Source: Ectopseudomonas toyotomiensis (lineage in GTDB: Bacteria; Pseudomonadota; Gammaproteobacteria; Pseudomonadales; Pseudomonadaceae). From it: DNA of 64,000 bases. The number at the start of each line of letters is the position of its first letter. The stretch's first letter is position 1. Below are positions 47,991 through 57,141 of the stretch, in pieces. The DNA lies in NCBI RefSeq assembly GCF_900115695.1, contig NZ_FOXK01000008.1, positions 240,843 to 304,842 of the forward strand, given 5' to 3'. A program made the translations under genes and the position numbers. Under the pieces are notes generated by a model. That model was given only the letters and a program-made list of their open reading frames with translations. It was not told where the DNA came from and made no database searches.

Positions 47991-48679
47991 CAGTTACCTG
48001 CGTAACGCGCCCAGAGCGCGTCGAATTCACGACCGTAGGCTGCCACCAGTTGCGGATGGTCGATCACCAGCAGGTTTTCCTCGTTGCTGGTGGTGGCGCT
48101 GCGCGTCCAGTTGAAGCTGCCGTTGAGCAGCAGGCGACCATCGAACAGGGCGAATTTGTGGTGCATGTGATAAGGCCCGGCGTCGATGCGCAGCGGCACC
48201 CCCTTGTCACGCAGCCACTGGATATCGCTGCCGACATCGAACTGTTTTTCGTTGTCGGTGATCACCCGCACGGCGATGCCGCGCTCATGACAGGCCAGCA
48301 CTTCTTCGCTGAGTTGATCGTCGGAGATGGTGTAGACGCAGATATCCACGCTCTTTCGCGCCTGGCGGCACAGCTCGCGGATCTTGCGCCGGCAGCTCTC
48401 ACCCGGACTGAAGTGAGCGCTGGCATGCTCCACGCGCGGCGCGCTGCCAACGCTGTCGAGGGTCTTGATCACCTGCTCCAGCCATTTCAGCGCAGGCTCG
48501 ACGTTCTCCGGCTCACGCATCAATTCACGGGCCAGGGCGAAGGCACGGTTGCGCATGAAGCGCACCTGATCCTGATTCAACTCGCTGCCCAGCTGGCGCA
48601 GTTCGTCACGTTCCTCATTGCTCAGGCGCAGGTCGGCCAGGCTGTCACGCAGTTGCTGGTCGAGGCGATTGAAATCCAT
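47990..48679 (-). CDS. Single-HKD phospholipase D-like nuclease (Nuc/MitoPLD type)
   Basis: A 229-residue PLD-superfamily protein. A helical N-terminus (1-85) precedes the catalytic domain. The HKD motif is HHKFALFD followed by NGSFNWTRS and NEENLLVI, as in bacterial Nuc and the animal piRNA nuclease MitoPLD/Zucchini. One HKD motif implies dimerisation to form the active site. No signal peptide is seen, so it is cytosolic. The gene lies 12 bp after the rhomboid gene and overlaps the helicase start by one base. A nuclease rather than a lipase is the likely activity. Confidence 0.88.
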   Translation of the reverse strand: MDFNRLDQQLRDSLADLRLSNEERDELRQLGSELNQDQVRFMRNRAFALARELMREPENVEPALKWLEQVIKTLDSVGSAPRVEHASAHFSPGESCRRKIRELCRQARKSVDICVYTISDDQLSEEVLACHERGIAVRVITDNEKQFDVGSDIQWLRDKGVPLRIDAGPYHMHHKFALFDGRLLLNGSFNWTRSATTSNEENLLVIDHPQLVAAYGREFDALWARYAGN

Positions 48680-48691
48680 TTAAAGTCCCTT

Positions 48692-49240
48692 TTAACGATA
48701 TTTACGACGGCTCAGCGCGGCATAGAGAACACCGCAGAAAGCTCCCGCCAGGTGGTATTCGAAGGAAACGCCGGCAAGCGGTAACAGGCCGAAGAACCAG
48801 CCGCCGTAGAGGAAGAACACCAGCACGGCCAACAACAGGTCGAGCAGGCTGCGCTCGAACCAGGCGCGCGCCAGCAATAACCCCCAGAAACCGAACAGCC
48901 AGCCACTGGCGCCGACGTGCAGGCCGGTGCGGCCGAACAGCCAGACCAGTACACCGCTGCCAACGATGATAAAAGCACTGGAAAAATAGAAATCACGCCG
49001 CGAGCGCAGCAGCACCAGGCTACCGAGCACCAGCAGGCCGCTCAGATTGCTGAGCAGATGCGCCCAACTGCCATGCAACCAGGGCGCGAGGAGGATGCCG
49101 GGCAACGCCTCGATATGCCGGGGCACCAGGCCCCAGAGATTCAAGGTGCCGCCCAGGGCGCCATTGACCACCTGCACCAGCAACATCGCGCCGCTGATCA
49201 ATATCAGCGGGCGCAACTCAACCAGCCAGCCTCGCCTCAC
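48692..49240 (-). CDS. Rhomboid-family intramembrane serine protease
   Basis: A 182-residue membrane protein with six hydrophobic segments. The catalytic Ser-112 lies in GASGWLFG and His-163 in EYHLAGAFCG. HGSWAHLLSN (56-65) supplies the oxyanion His and Asn. All residues for protease activity are present. Translation starts at GTG 49238-49240, which overlaps the TGA of the AAA+ gene as GTGA, so its synthesis is coupled to that gene. It may cleave a membrane protein of the same cluster, but no substrate can be named. Confidence 0.9.
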   Translation of the reverse strand: MRRGWLVELRPLILISGAMLLVQVVNGALGGTLNLWGLVPRHIEALPGILLAPWLHGSWAHLLSNLSGLLVLGSLVLLRSRRDFYFSSAFIIVGSGVLVWLFGRTGLHVGASGWLFGFWGLLLARAWFERSLLDLLLAVLVFFLYGGWFFGLLPLAGVSFEYHLAGAFCGVLYAALSRRKYR

Positions 49241-52200
49241 GGCGCCTCGTCGTCCGCGGCGTCGCTGCGCTGCTCGTGCCCGAGTAGCGCGCCGAGATCG
49301 CGCAATTGGGTGGAGATTTCCAGCATGCGGTTGTGGGTACGCAAATCGATGTCGATTTTCTTGTCCATCGCCTTGATCAGCGGCAGGAAGCTGTTCTCCA
49401 GGCTATCGGCCAGGCTTTCCAGCAATTTTTGCGTGCCCTGCTGCGGCGGCGCAACCACCTCTACCTGCGGGCGCAGCTTGCCAAGGTTGTCCAATCCAGC
49501 CAGCAACTGTTCCCATGGAATGCTCGGCGTCTCGCTGGCCGACTTGCCAGCGCCCAGGCCACGCACGCTCTCGACCAGATCGTTGAGCTGCGCCACCACA
49601 CGGCCACCAACGTCCGTATCGCTGCCGCCCATGGCCTTGTTGCGCATGAAGTCGCGCTTGATCTGCGCCCAGCGCTCGGCCTGCTCGGGCGTCATGTTGC
49701 CACGCAGTTCGGCGAGCTTGAGCAGGTTTTCCTCGGCACCGGTGGTGAGCAGCTGCGACTCGCCCTGATAGTGGTCGGCGATCAGTTGCAGCAACTCGGC
49801 ATCGTTCATCACCGAACTGATCTTCTCGGCCATCTTGTTCATGTTGCGGTAGCTGCCCTGCAGCTTGAACGGCGGTTCGGTGCGGTAGCTGTCGGCCTGC
49901 GCGGCGCTGACGATGTATTGCTGGTTGACCCGGCCGACCACATCGCGAATCTGCATCAGGCGCTGCAGGGTCGAGGTGATCTCGTTGATCTCGGCGGCGC
50001 TGTAGGTGTGGCTCAGCTCGTTGGCGGAGAACGGCTTGCCCTCGGCCTTGGCGACGAAGCGGTAGACGTCGGCCATGTCGCGGGTGGCCAGCGGTGCCAG
50101 CACCGGGTTGGAGGTCAGGCTGTTCTCGATGTAGGACAGCGCGAAGGCTTCCTGCATGCCGCCCAGGGTGTCGCCCAGGTTGTAGATGTCAGCACGGTTG
50201 GCAAGCATGTCGGGGATCTTGAACACGTCGCCGGACTCGGTGTACGGGTTGCCGCTCATCACCACGCAGAACTTCTTGCCGCGCATGTCGTAGGTCTTGG
50301 TCTTGCCCTTCCACACACCCTCGATGCGCCGGGTGCCGTCACAGAGCGAGATGAACTTCTGCAGGAACTCGGGGTGGGTGTGCTGAATGTCGTCGACATA
50401 GAGCATCACGTTGTTACCCATCTCCAGCGCCAGGTTGAGCTTTTCCAGCTCCTGGCGCGAGGTAGCGTCCGGCGCCTGCGCCGGGTCGATGGAGCGCACT
50501 TCATGGCCGAGGGCCGGGCCGTTGATCTTCATGAAGATCAGGCCCAGGCGATGCGCCACGTACTCCATCAGTGTGGTCTTGCCGTAGCCGGGCGGCGAGA
50601 TGAGCATCAGCAGGCCCATCAGGTCGGTGCGTTTGTTCTCGCCGGCGGTGCCCATCTGCTTGGCCAGGTTGTCGCCGATAAAGCCCAGGTACACGTCGTT
50701 GATCAGCTTGTTACGCACGAACGACGACAGTGGCCGCGGCTTGAACTCGCCCAGGCGCAGCGCCGCGCGCTCGCGGTTGATGACCTCCTGGCGCAGCGCC
50801 TGGTAACGCTGCAGCTGCGGCACGAAGTCGCCGCGGTGCTGCTGCAGGCGAGCGAAGTAGTCGTCGATGGTAAGCACCAGCGCACCGTCCTGCACACGCG
50901 GATGGTCGCCGAGCAGGCCACTGACGGTGAAGCGCAGGTCGACCTCGGTGAAGCGACGCGGGAACTCGTCGTCCAGCAGGCTGATGGCCACGGCTTCGGG
51001 AATGTACTCGACCAGCTCGGCCAGCGCTTGGTCCTGCGCACACAGGCCATCGAGCCAAGTCTGCGCCAGCGACCAGCGCTGCACCGGGCGACCCCGCAAG
51101 TTGTCCAGCGCCGCACGGTAGTCATCCCAGACATGACTGGCCTGCATGCGCTGCTGCAGGGTATCGAGCAGTTGCCGCGCGTACTTGCTGAAGGTGAACT
51201 CGATGGGCTTGGCCGCCAGCTCCTCGACCAGATAGGCCGCAGCTGCCTGACGTTGCGCGGCGCTCACTGCCAGCGGGTGCTGGGCGAGGAAGCGCTGCAT
51301 CGCAGCAGCAATCTCTTCCTGCAGGCGCAGCACGCCATCTTCACTGCCGAACATCTGCCGCAAGTGCAGGCTGCTGCGTGCACGCTCGGGCCACAGCTCG
51401 GCCTCGATGTCCGCCCCCCAGCGGTTCCAGAACAGCGCGGCGAAGCCTCGCGCGGCGGGCGCATAGCGCAGCAGCCCGGCACTTTCGCGCAGCGGCAGAA
51501 GCTGGATGAGGACCAGCGCGGCATCGTGATCGTGGATGCCCTTCTCGTAGGCATCCTTGTAGCGCGGCGCGGCGAAGTCGCGGATCAGCCGGGTCAGGTC
51601 TTCTGGCTGCGCCAGATGGGTCTTGAGCAGATCCAGGGTCAGCCCTTCACGCCCGTTCAGCGCAGCGTCCAGCACCAGGCCGGCGAGGTATTCGGCGCGG
51701 TACAGCGCAGGCGATTCGGACTCCAGCGAGACCTGCCAGTAGTCGCGCAGCCCCTCCAGCGTCTCGTCACGCAATGGTTCGAGGAAATCGGTGCCGGTCA
51801 GGTGCAGATACAGCGCATCGCCGCGCGGCATCAGGGTCAGATCCAATTCCTGGGTGTTGACGCTGAAGCGGTGACGCGGGCCGAGCTTGATGACGTTGCC
51901 GCCTTCCTCGAACAGCTCGCTCTTGTCGCGCAGGGCACGCACCGCCTGGTCGCGTGCAGCCTTCAGGCGCGCCTCGACATCGTCAGCCTTGACGCTGTCC
52001 TTGAGCTCGCGCAGACGCTCGGCCATTTCGCGCAGCTTGAGAATCAGCGGGTCGGCGGCGAAGAAGGCGTTGAGCTCGTCCATCTGGGTCAGGCGCGCGG
52101 TGCGCCGGACGAGGCTGTCGAGGATGCGCTGGGCGGCGTCGAGCACACCCTGGGCGCGGCGCTGGCGGTCGTCGAGCAGGCTCTGCTTGTGCGCCTCGAA

Positions 52201-54474
52201 GGTTTCCAGCAGTTCCTCGCGCTTGCCGAGGATATCGCTGAGGAACTGCTCCTGATCACCGAACTGGCTTTCCAGCTCTTCCAGTTGCACCAGCAGCCGC
52301 GACAGCTGTTCGTCGCACTTCTCCGGGTCCTGGGCCAGCGCCAGGGCATTGGTGATGCCCTGGCCAAACAGTTTGAACTGGGCGCCGAACTGCGCCACGG
52401 TCTCGGCCGAGCCCAGACCCTTGCGCCGCTGCTCGGCGCGCGCCTTGGCCTGGTTGAGGCGGGCGTAGACCTCGGAAATCGATTCGACGATGCGCGTGCG
52501 CTGGGTGGCGTCATCGATCTTCAGCGAGGCCATCAGGCTCGACAGCATGTCGAGGTTGCCGGCCATCTCCTGCATTTCGGCCAGCGGCTCATTGAGCTGG
52601 GTGACGGTATCGGCCTTCTGCGCCAGGACATCCAGCTCGCCCAGGCGCTGCACATAGGGTTGCAGCGCCGCGTCGCTGGCGAGGAAGGCCGAGGTGGCAC
52701 CGGCCACGCGCTCCTGGGCTTCGAGCAGTTCGGTTTCCATGGCGTCAATACGCGCCACGTCGATGTAGCGGTAGTCACGAATGGTCAGCAACTGGCCGCG
52801 CTGTGCGGTGATGGCGTTGAGCGCCTCGACGAAATGCTGCACCTCGTCCCAGCTGTCCACCAGCAGGCCGGAGAGCAAGCTCTTCTGCCGCGTCTCGGCC
52901 TCGGCCATGGCGCGCGCGGACTGCTGGCGAATGCTCTCGACCTTCTCGAACTCATCCAATACCAGCTCGGACGTGGCGGCTACTTCGCGTAACAGCGGCG
53001 CCAGTTCGGCGCACTGGGCGTCGCCCAGCCAATGATAGACGTCGAACAGACGACGGGTGTTCTGGCACAGCTGGGTGTAGCGCGCCACCGACACTTCGCG
53101 GCTGTCGATCTCACGGCTCAGATTGAGCAGGTCGGACACGCCACGCACCAACTCGGCGTTGCCGATACGGCCGAAGAAGCCGCTGCGCGCAGGCTGGCGA
53201 GCAGCATGGTCTTCACTCTCGAATGGCGTCTGCCAGATCTGCATCGGGTGGATGCGCGTCGGTTCGCTGCCCTCGGCGGCGAAGATCACCATGCGCCCGT
53301 CTTCCAGGCGTGCGTAGCCGTGACCGAAGATCGGGTTGTGCAACTGGCGGTTGATCATGTTGTAAGTGAACAGCGCCGCGCGGCCTTCTTCCGGGTGGTA
53401 GAAGATGTACTGCACGTCCTCGCCGTTGGGCGAACGCACCGAGCGCTTGAAGCGCATGCCGCCCATGGGCTGTTCGAAGGTCTTGTACTCGCCGCTCTGC
53501 AGGTAGTAGCCGCCGGGGAAGATGATGCCGTGGTCTTCCGGCAACTGGACGCAGGCCAGGCCGATGGCGTCGATGCGCTCGACCTGATTGGTCAGGCTGT
53601 TGAATACCAGGTAGCGCCACTGTTCCTCGCGGTACGGCAGGATCTTCAGCAGAATCAGGCTGCCCAGGCGGGCGTATTCGATCTGCGCGTCATCCAGTGA
53701 CTGGGTCTTGTCGACCACGGCTTCACGGTAGATACCCTGGCCGTCCTGGGTGTTGTTCTCGACCTTGATGGTCAGGTCGCCGCCAACGGTCTCGACGAAT
53801 ACGCTGTCGAGGATATTGACGTGCGGATGACGGCCCATGACCACCATCTCGCGGGTGGTCTTCTGCCACTCGAAGTCGAACGGCGCCGGCAGCGCGATAT
53901 CGCGCTCGCCGCGGTTGTCGATATAGCGCACCTCACGCCCATCGACCGAGATCGACCAGCGGAAAACGCGGATATCGGTGATGCGCTCACCGATCTGGAA
54001 ACTCGCCAGCAGCTTGCCGTCACGGATGGCCAACTGCAGCAGACGGGTGTTCTTGTAGTAGGTGTACAGCTCGTTGAAGTCGGCGACGAAGCTGGCCTGG
54101 GCCAGGAAGCTACCCTCCAGCGGCACCGATTCGGCATCGAAGCCGTCAGGGGTTTCCACCAGGCGGTAGAGGGAAAACACGTCGGCGACGCTGGTTTCCT
54201 TCTTCAGTCCCAGGAATACGTTGTAGCCAAACAGCAGGCACTCGCCGACCTGGACGATATCGCGGGCGATGCAGTTGTTCTCGGTGCGGATACGCACCCG
54301 CCCGATGGCCTCCATCGCGCTGCTGCCGAACTCCGCCAGGCGCTGGCCGTTGAGCGTTTCGGTCAAGCTGCGCAGGCGCTGACCCTGCTCCTGCAGGCGC
54401 CGCTGCAGCACCTCGTAGGCGCCGCCTTCGGCGACGGCCTTGTCCAATACGTCCTGTGTGTGTGCGTCCGACAT
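49237..54474 (-). CDS. Giant AAA+ ATPase with DUF3686, 'DNA repair ATPase' family
   Basis: A 1,745-residue protein. The N-terminal ~450 residues form the beta-rich DUF3686 region. Long helical, coiled-coil segments follow (about 480-860), then a further domain and a C-terminal AAA+ module: Walker A PPGYGKTT near 1295, Walker B MLYVDDIQH near 1360 and sensor VVMSGNP near 1404. Databases call the family DNA repair ATPase, but there is no direct evidence for repair. Its constant partners are flotillin, PspA and OB-fold membrane proteins, suggesting a membrane-linked chaperone or remodelling machine. ATG 54474 has AGGA eight bases upstream and is preferred over ATG 54483. Confidence 0.9.
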   Translation of the reverse strand: MSDAHTQDVLDKAVAEGGAYEVLQRRLQEQGQRLRSLTETLNGQRLAEFGSSAMEAIGRVRIRTENNCIARDIVQVGECLLFGYNVFLGLKKETSVADVFSLYRLVETPDGFDAESVPLEGSFLAQASFVADFNELYTYYKNTRLLQLAIRDGKLLASFQIGERITDIRVFRWSISVDGREVRYIDNRGERDIALPAPFDFEWQKTTREMVVMGRHPHVNILDSVFVETVGGDLTIKVENNTQDGQGIYREAVVDKTQSLDDAQIEYARLGSLILLKILPYREEQWRYLVFNSLTNQVERIDAIGLACVQLPEDHGIIFPGGYYLQSGEYKTFEQPMGGMRFKRSVRSPNGEDVQYIFYHPEEGRAALFTYNMINRQLHNPIFGHGYARLEDGRMVIFAAEGSEPTRIHPMQIWQTPFESEDHAARQPARSGFFGRIGNAELVRGVSDLLNLSREIDSREVSVARYTQLCQNTRRLFDVYHWLGDAQCAELAPLLREVAATSELVLDEFEKVESIRQQSARAMAEAETRQKSLLSGLLVDSWDEVQHFVEALNAITAQRGQLLTIRDYRYIDVARIDAMETELLEAQERVAGATSAFLASDAALQPYVQRLGELDVLAQKADTVTQLNEPLAEMQEMAGNLDMLSSLMASLKIDDATQRTRIVESISEVYARLNQAKARAEQRRKGLGSAETVAQFGAQFKLFGQGITNALALAQDPEKCDEQLSRLLVQLEELESQFGDQEQFLSDILGKREELLETFEAHKQSLLDDRQRRAQGVLDAAQRILDSLVRRTARLTQMDELNAFFAADPLILKLREMAERLRELKDSVKADDVEARLKAARDQAVRALRDKSELFEEGGNVIKLGPRHRFSVNTQELDLTLMPRGDALYLHLTGTDFLEPLRDETLEGLRDYWQVSLESESPALYRAEYLAGLVLDAALNGREGLTLDLLKTHLAQPEDLTRLIRDFAAPRYKDAYEKGIHDHDAALVLIQLLPLRESAGLLRYAPAARGFAALFWNRWGADIEAELWPERARSSLHLRQMFGSEDGVLRLQEEIAAAMQRFLAQHPLAVSAAQRQAAAAYLVEELAAKPIEFTFSKYARQLLDTLQQRMQASHVWDDYRAALDNLRGRPVQRWSLAQTWLDGLCAQDQALAELVEYIPEAVAISLLDDEFPRRFTEVDLRFTVSGLLGDHPRVQDGALVLTIDDYFARLQQHRGDFVPQLQRYQALRQEVINRERAALRLGEFKPRPLSSFVRNKLINDVYLGFIGDNLAKQMGTAGENKRTDLMGLLMLISPPGYGKTTLMEYVAHRLGLIFMKINGPALGHEVRSIDPAQAPDATSRQELEKLNLALEMGNNVMLYVDDIQHTHPEFLQKFISLCDGTRRIEGVWKGKTKTYDMRGKKFCVVMSGNPYTESGDVFKIPDMLANRADIYNLGDTLGGMQEAFALSYIENSLTSNPVLAPLATRDMADVYRFVAKAEGKPFSANELSHTYSAAEINEITSTLQRLMQIRDVVGRVNQQYIVSAAQADSYRTEPPFKLQGSYRNMNKMAEKISSVMNDAELLQLIADHYQGESQLLTTGAEENLLKLAELRGNMTPEQAERWAQIKRDFMRNKAMGGSDTDVGGRVVAQLNDLVESVRGLGAGKSASETPSIPWEQLLAGLDNLGKLRPQVEVVAPPQQGTQKLLESLADSLENSFLPLIKAMDKKIDIDLRTHNRMLEISTQLRDLGALLGHEQRSDAADDEAP

Positions 54475-54550
54475 CGTAGTCATCCTGAATCTGCTGCGTC
54501 TAAAACGCCTCTCCGAGGAGGGGCTGGCAGGTTGGGCTGGGCGGTATCCC

Positions 54551-54623
54551 TGTAGGGTGGCCCGGGCGCCCCGCTTCAGCCCACTATCTATGGCCGACGT
54601 GGCGGGCTGAAGCCCACCCTACA
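54551..54623. repeat. REP-like dyad with TGTAGGGTGG ends
   Basis: TGTAGGGTGG (54551-54560) and CCACCCTACA (54614-54623) are exact inverted ends of a 73-bp unit. Inside, CCCGCTTCAGCCCAC and GGCGGGCTGAAGCCCAC also pair partly. It lies in the 190-bp gap upstream of the AAA+ gene. Confidence 0.8.
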
Positions 54624-54664
54624 AACTGGGAGTGTTGGTAGGGTGAGCAGGCGCAGCCGGCTTG

Positions 54665-54904
54665 CTATGCGCCGATCTTCTGCTCGACGATGGCGATCTT
54701 GTCGCGCAGCGCCGCATCGATCTCTTCCGGGCGCACCTGGGCGATGATCTTGCGCAGCACCCGCACCTCGTTGTCGTCGATCACGCCATCTCGCTCGGCG
54801 ATTTCCAGCAGCGCTTTGAGTTCCTGAGCATCCAGGCGACCGTCATTGCTGAAGCACTGGATCGAGCGGAAGGTCATCTCCAGATAATCTCTTGACTCTG
54901 ACAT
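54665..54904 (-). CDS. Small TerB-like helical protein
   Basis: A 79-residue acidic helical protein: DGRLDAQELKALLEIAERDG and DDNEVRVLRKIIAQVRPEEI resemble the TerB/DjlA-N type of acidic helical domain found with PspA and tellurite-resistance systems. It has no membrane segment. It lies between the flotillin and AAA+ genes, with REP-like dyads on both sides, and could be an adaptor between them. The family call is by pattern only. Confidence 0.75.
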   Translation of the reverse strand: MSESRDYLEMTFRSIQCFSNDGRLDAQELKALLEIAERDGVIDDNEVRVLRKIIAQVRPEEIDAALRDKIAIVEQKIGA

Positions 54905-54979
54905 CTCATATTCCCTGATTGGTCGAAATTAGGTGGTCATGTGGCGGGGCGGCTGACGCCCATACCACAGTGAGCAATG

Positions 54980-55001
54980 GTGGGCTGCAGCCCACCCTAC
55001 A
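54980..55001. repeat. REP-like half-unit after the flotillin gene
   Basis: GTGGGCTGCAGCCCAC (54980-54995) is a perfect palindrome and continues into CCTACA, matching the right end of the 54551-54623 dyad. It lies directly past the flotillin stop and may stop or slow transcription or protect RNA ends. Confidence 0.65.
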
Positions 55002-55011
55002 GACAGGGCGC

Positions 55012-57057
55012 TCAGGCTTGCTCCGGGCCTGCGCTCGGTGCAACCACCGGTGCGGCCGGAGCGGCCTTGCCAGCCAGCAGACGCGCCAGCACGTCCTGCA
55101 CCACCGGGCTCTTGCCGACCACACCTTCGATGGCCTTGCCCACCGACAGCGACTTGGCGAAGGAGTTGAAGAAGTCGCCCTCGCCGCCGACGATCTCGAT
55201 CTTCGCCTTGGCCAGCGCGGTGGCCAGCACCTCGGCCTGATCCTTGGCGATTTCCTTGTTGGCAGCGATGGCGGCCATAGCCTCCTCGAAACTCTTCTCC
55301 AGCTGCATGCGGAACTCTTCGTGAGCACGCGCGTTGTCGCTCAGCGCATCCAGCGCGCCGAACTTCTTGCCCAGACCTTCGGCTTCGGCGTTCAGGCGCT
55401 CCAGCAGCACCTGCGCTTCGGCCATACCCAGGTCCTGGGTCGCCTTGGCCTTGGCGGTGCCAAGTTGCTCTTCACCGCGCGCCTGGGCACCGAGCTTCTC
55501 TTCCAGCACCTTGGCGTCGGCCAGGCCGTCTTTTTCCTTGGCCGCCGCCTGCGCTTCGATAACGCGCGCCTGCGCCAGCCCTTTTTCCTGCTCGCCCTTG
55601 GCTTCGGCGATCAGACGCTCGGCCTGTACGCGAGCCTCGGCCAGGCCTTCCTTCTCCTTGGCCGCAGCGGTGACTTCACGCACGCGCGCATCGGCCAGGC
55701 CAGGTGCGGCGCGCTCGGCTTCGATACCTTCGGCCAGTTTCTTCTTGGCTTCGGCGCTCTTGGCCGCTGCTTCCAGTTCGGCCTGGGCCAGGTTGTTGAT
55801 TTCCACCGCCTTGTGCTTGGAACGGGTTTCGTCGGCTTCAGCCTGCTTGACCTGGCGCACCAGCTCCTGCTCGGCTTCGGCCTGGGCATTGAGCACGGTG
55901 ACCTGCTTGAGACGCTCGGCCTCGGAGACTTCACGCACTTCCTTGATACGCTCTTCTTCCTGAGCCACGGTCTTCTCGACTGCGACGCGCTCGCGGATCA
56001 CGCCAGCGATGTTCTTGCGCTCTTCTTCCAGCGCCTTTTCCTTCTCGATGCGCTGCAGTTCGACTTCGCGCTCGCGGGCGACCACTTCCAGATCCTTGGC
56101 GCGGGTGACTTTCTCCACCTCGATGACCACGGCACGCTGGCGGTTCTGCTGGGCCACTTCCACTTCGCGCTGATGGTTCTCGGCGCGGATGTCCAGCTCC
56201 TGCTGGGTCTGGATGCGGGCCTGTTCGGCCTTCAGGCGTTCTTCCTCGCGCACCTTGAGGGTTTCCGCTTCCTCGCGGGCACGGATGGTCTCGATCTCGC
56301 GCTTCTGGCGTGCTTCGGCATCGGCCTGCTGGCGTTCCAGCGACAGGGTCGCCTCACGGGTTTCGACGTTCTTCTTCTTGATCGCCAGCTCTTCGTTGCG
56401 CTCCAGCTCGTTGGTGATGACGTTCTGCGCAGCGGTCAGCTCGGTGATCTTGCGGATACCTTCGGCGTCGAGGATGTTGCTCGGGTCAAGCGAGTGCTTG
56501 GCCGTCTGCTCCAGGTAGTCGATGGCCACGTCTTCGAGCACATAACCGTTGAGGTCGTTGCCGATCACCTCGACGATACGATCACGAAACTCCTGACGAT
56601 TCTCGAACAGCTGGACGAAGTCGAACTGCTTGCCGACAGTCTTCAGTGCTTCGGAGAACTTGGCGTTGAACAGTTCGTTGACCGCTGCGCGGTCGGAGGC
56701 ACGCTCCACGCCAATGGCCTTGGCCACCTTGAGCACGTCTTCCTGGGTCTCGTTGACACGCAGGTAGAAGGCCACGGTGATATCGGCACGCATGTTGTCG
56801 CGGCAGATCAGACCGTCCTTGGCGCGGCGGTCGACTTCCAGGGTAATCAGGGAGATCTTCATGAACTCCTTGAGGTGGATCACCGGGTATACCAGCGAGC
56901 CGGTGAAGTGCACCTTGGGCGTCGAGCTCATGTCGTTGACGATCAGCGCAGTGCCTTGCGGAACCTTGATGTAGAAGGCCTTGAACAGGGCGATCAGGGC
57001 GATGATGAAGAGGACGACCAGCCCTGCCCCGACGATGAAGGGAATGACGTTTTCCAT
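55012..57057 (-). CDS. Flotillin-family SPFH protein (YqiK-like)
   Basis: A 681-residue flotillin. One N-terminal membrane helix (about 8-28) is followed by an SPFH/band-7 domain (about 30-200). A very long charged coiled coil (about 205-560) precedes the C-terminal flotillin domain and an Ala/Pro-rich tail. The coiled coil contains near-duplicate modules around AAAKEKEGLAEARV and AAAKEKDGLADAKV. Flotillins scaffold ordered membrane microdomains. The YqiJ-like gene lies 84 bp upstream, the usual partner of YqiK in E. coli, and the TerB-like and AAA+ genes are downstream. Confidence 0.93.
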   Translation of the reverse strand: MENVIPFIVGAGLVVLFIIALIALFKAFYIKVPQGTALIVNDMSSTPKVHFTGSLVYPVIHLKEFMKISLITLEVDRRAKDGLICRDNMRADITVAFYLRVNETQEDVLKVAKAIGVERASDRAAVNELFNAKFSEALKTVGKQFDFVQLFENRQEFRDRIVEVIGNDLNGYVLEDVAIDYLEQTAKHSLDPSNILDAEGIRKITELTAAQNVITNELERNEELAIKKKNVETREATLSLERQQADAEARQKREIETIRAREEAETLKVREEERLKAEQARIQTQQELDIRAENHQREVEVAQQNRQRAVVIEVEKVTRAKDLEVVAREREVELQRIEKEKALEEERKNIAGVIRERVAVEKTVAQEEERIKEVREVSEAERLKQVTVLNAQAEAEQELVRQVKQAEADETRSKHKAVEINNLAQAELEAAAKSAEAKKKLAEGIEAERAAPGLADARVREVTAAAKEKEGLAEARVQAERLIAEAKGEQEKGLAQARVIEAQAAAKEKDGLADAKVLEEKLGAQARGEEQLGTAKAKATQDLGMAEAQVLLERLNAEAEGLGKKFGALDALSDNARAHEEFRMQLEKSFEEAMAAIAANKEIAKDQAEVLATALAKAKIEIVGGEGDFFNSFAKSLSVGKAIEGVVGKSPVVQDVLARLLAGKAAPAAPVVAPSAGPEQA

Positions 57058-57141
57058 TACAGCTTTACTCCTTTGCTAGTTGTGCAGGCAGGTTCGGCAT
57101 ACCCTGCCTGCCCTCTGTTACGTACGGATGGTCGGCAGAGG

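Noticed and set aside
49306..52992. 1,228-codon open frame on the + strand opposite the AAA+ gene
   Set aside because: It is the antisense shadow of a GC-rich gene: composition is rich in His, Gln, Val, Arg and Leu with no domain, and the minus-strand frame has clear AAA+ motifs.
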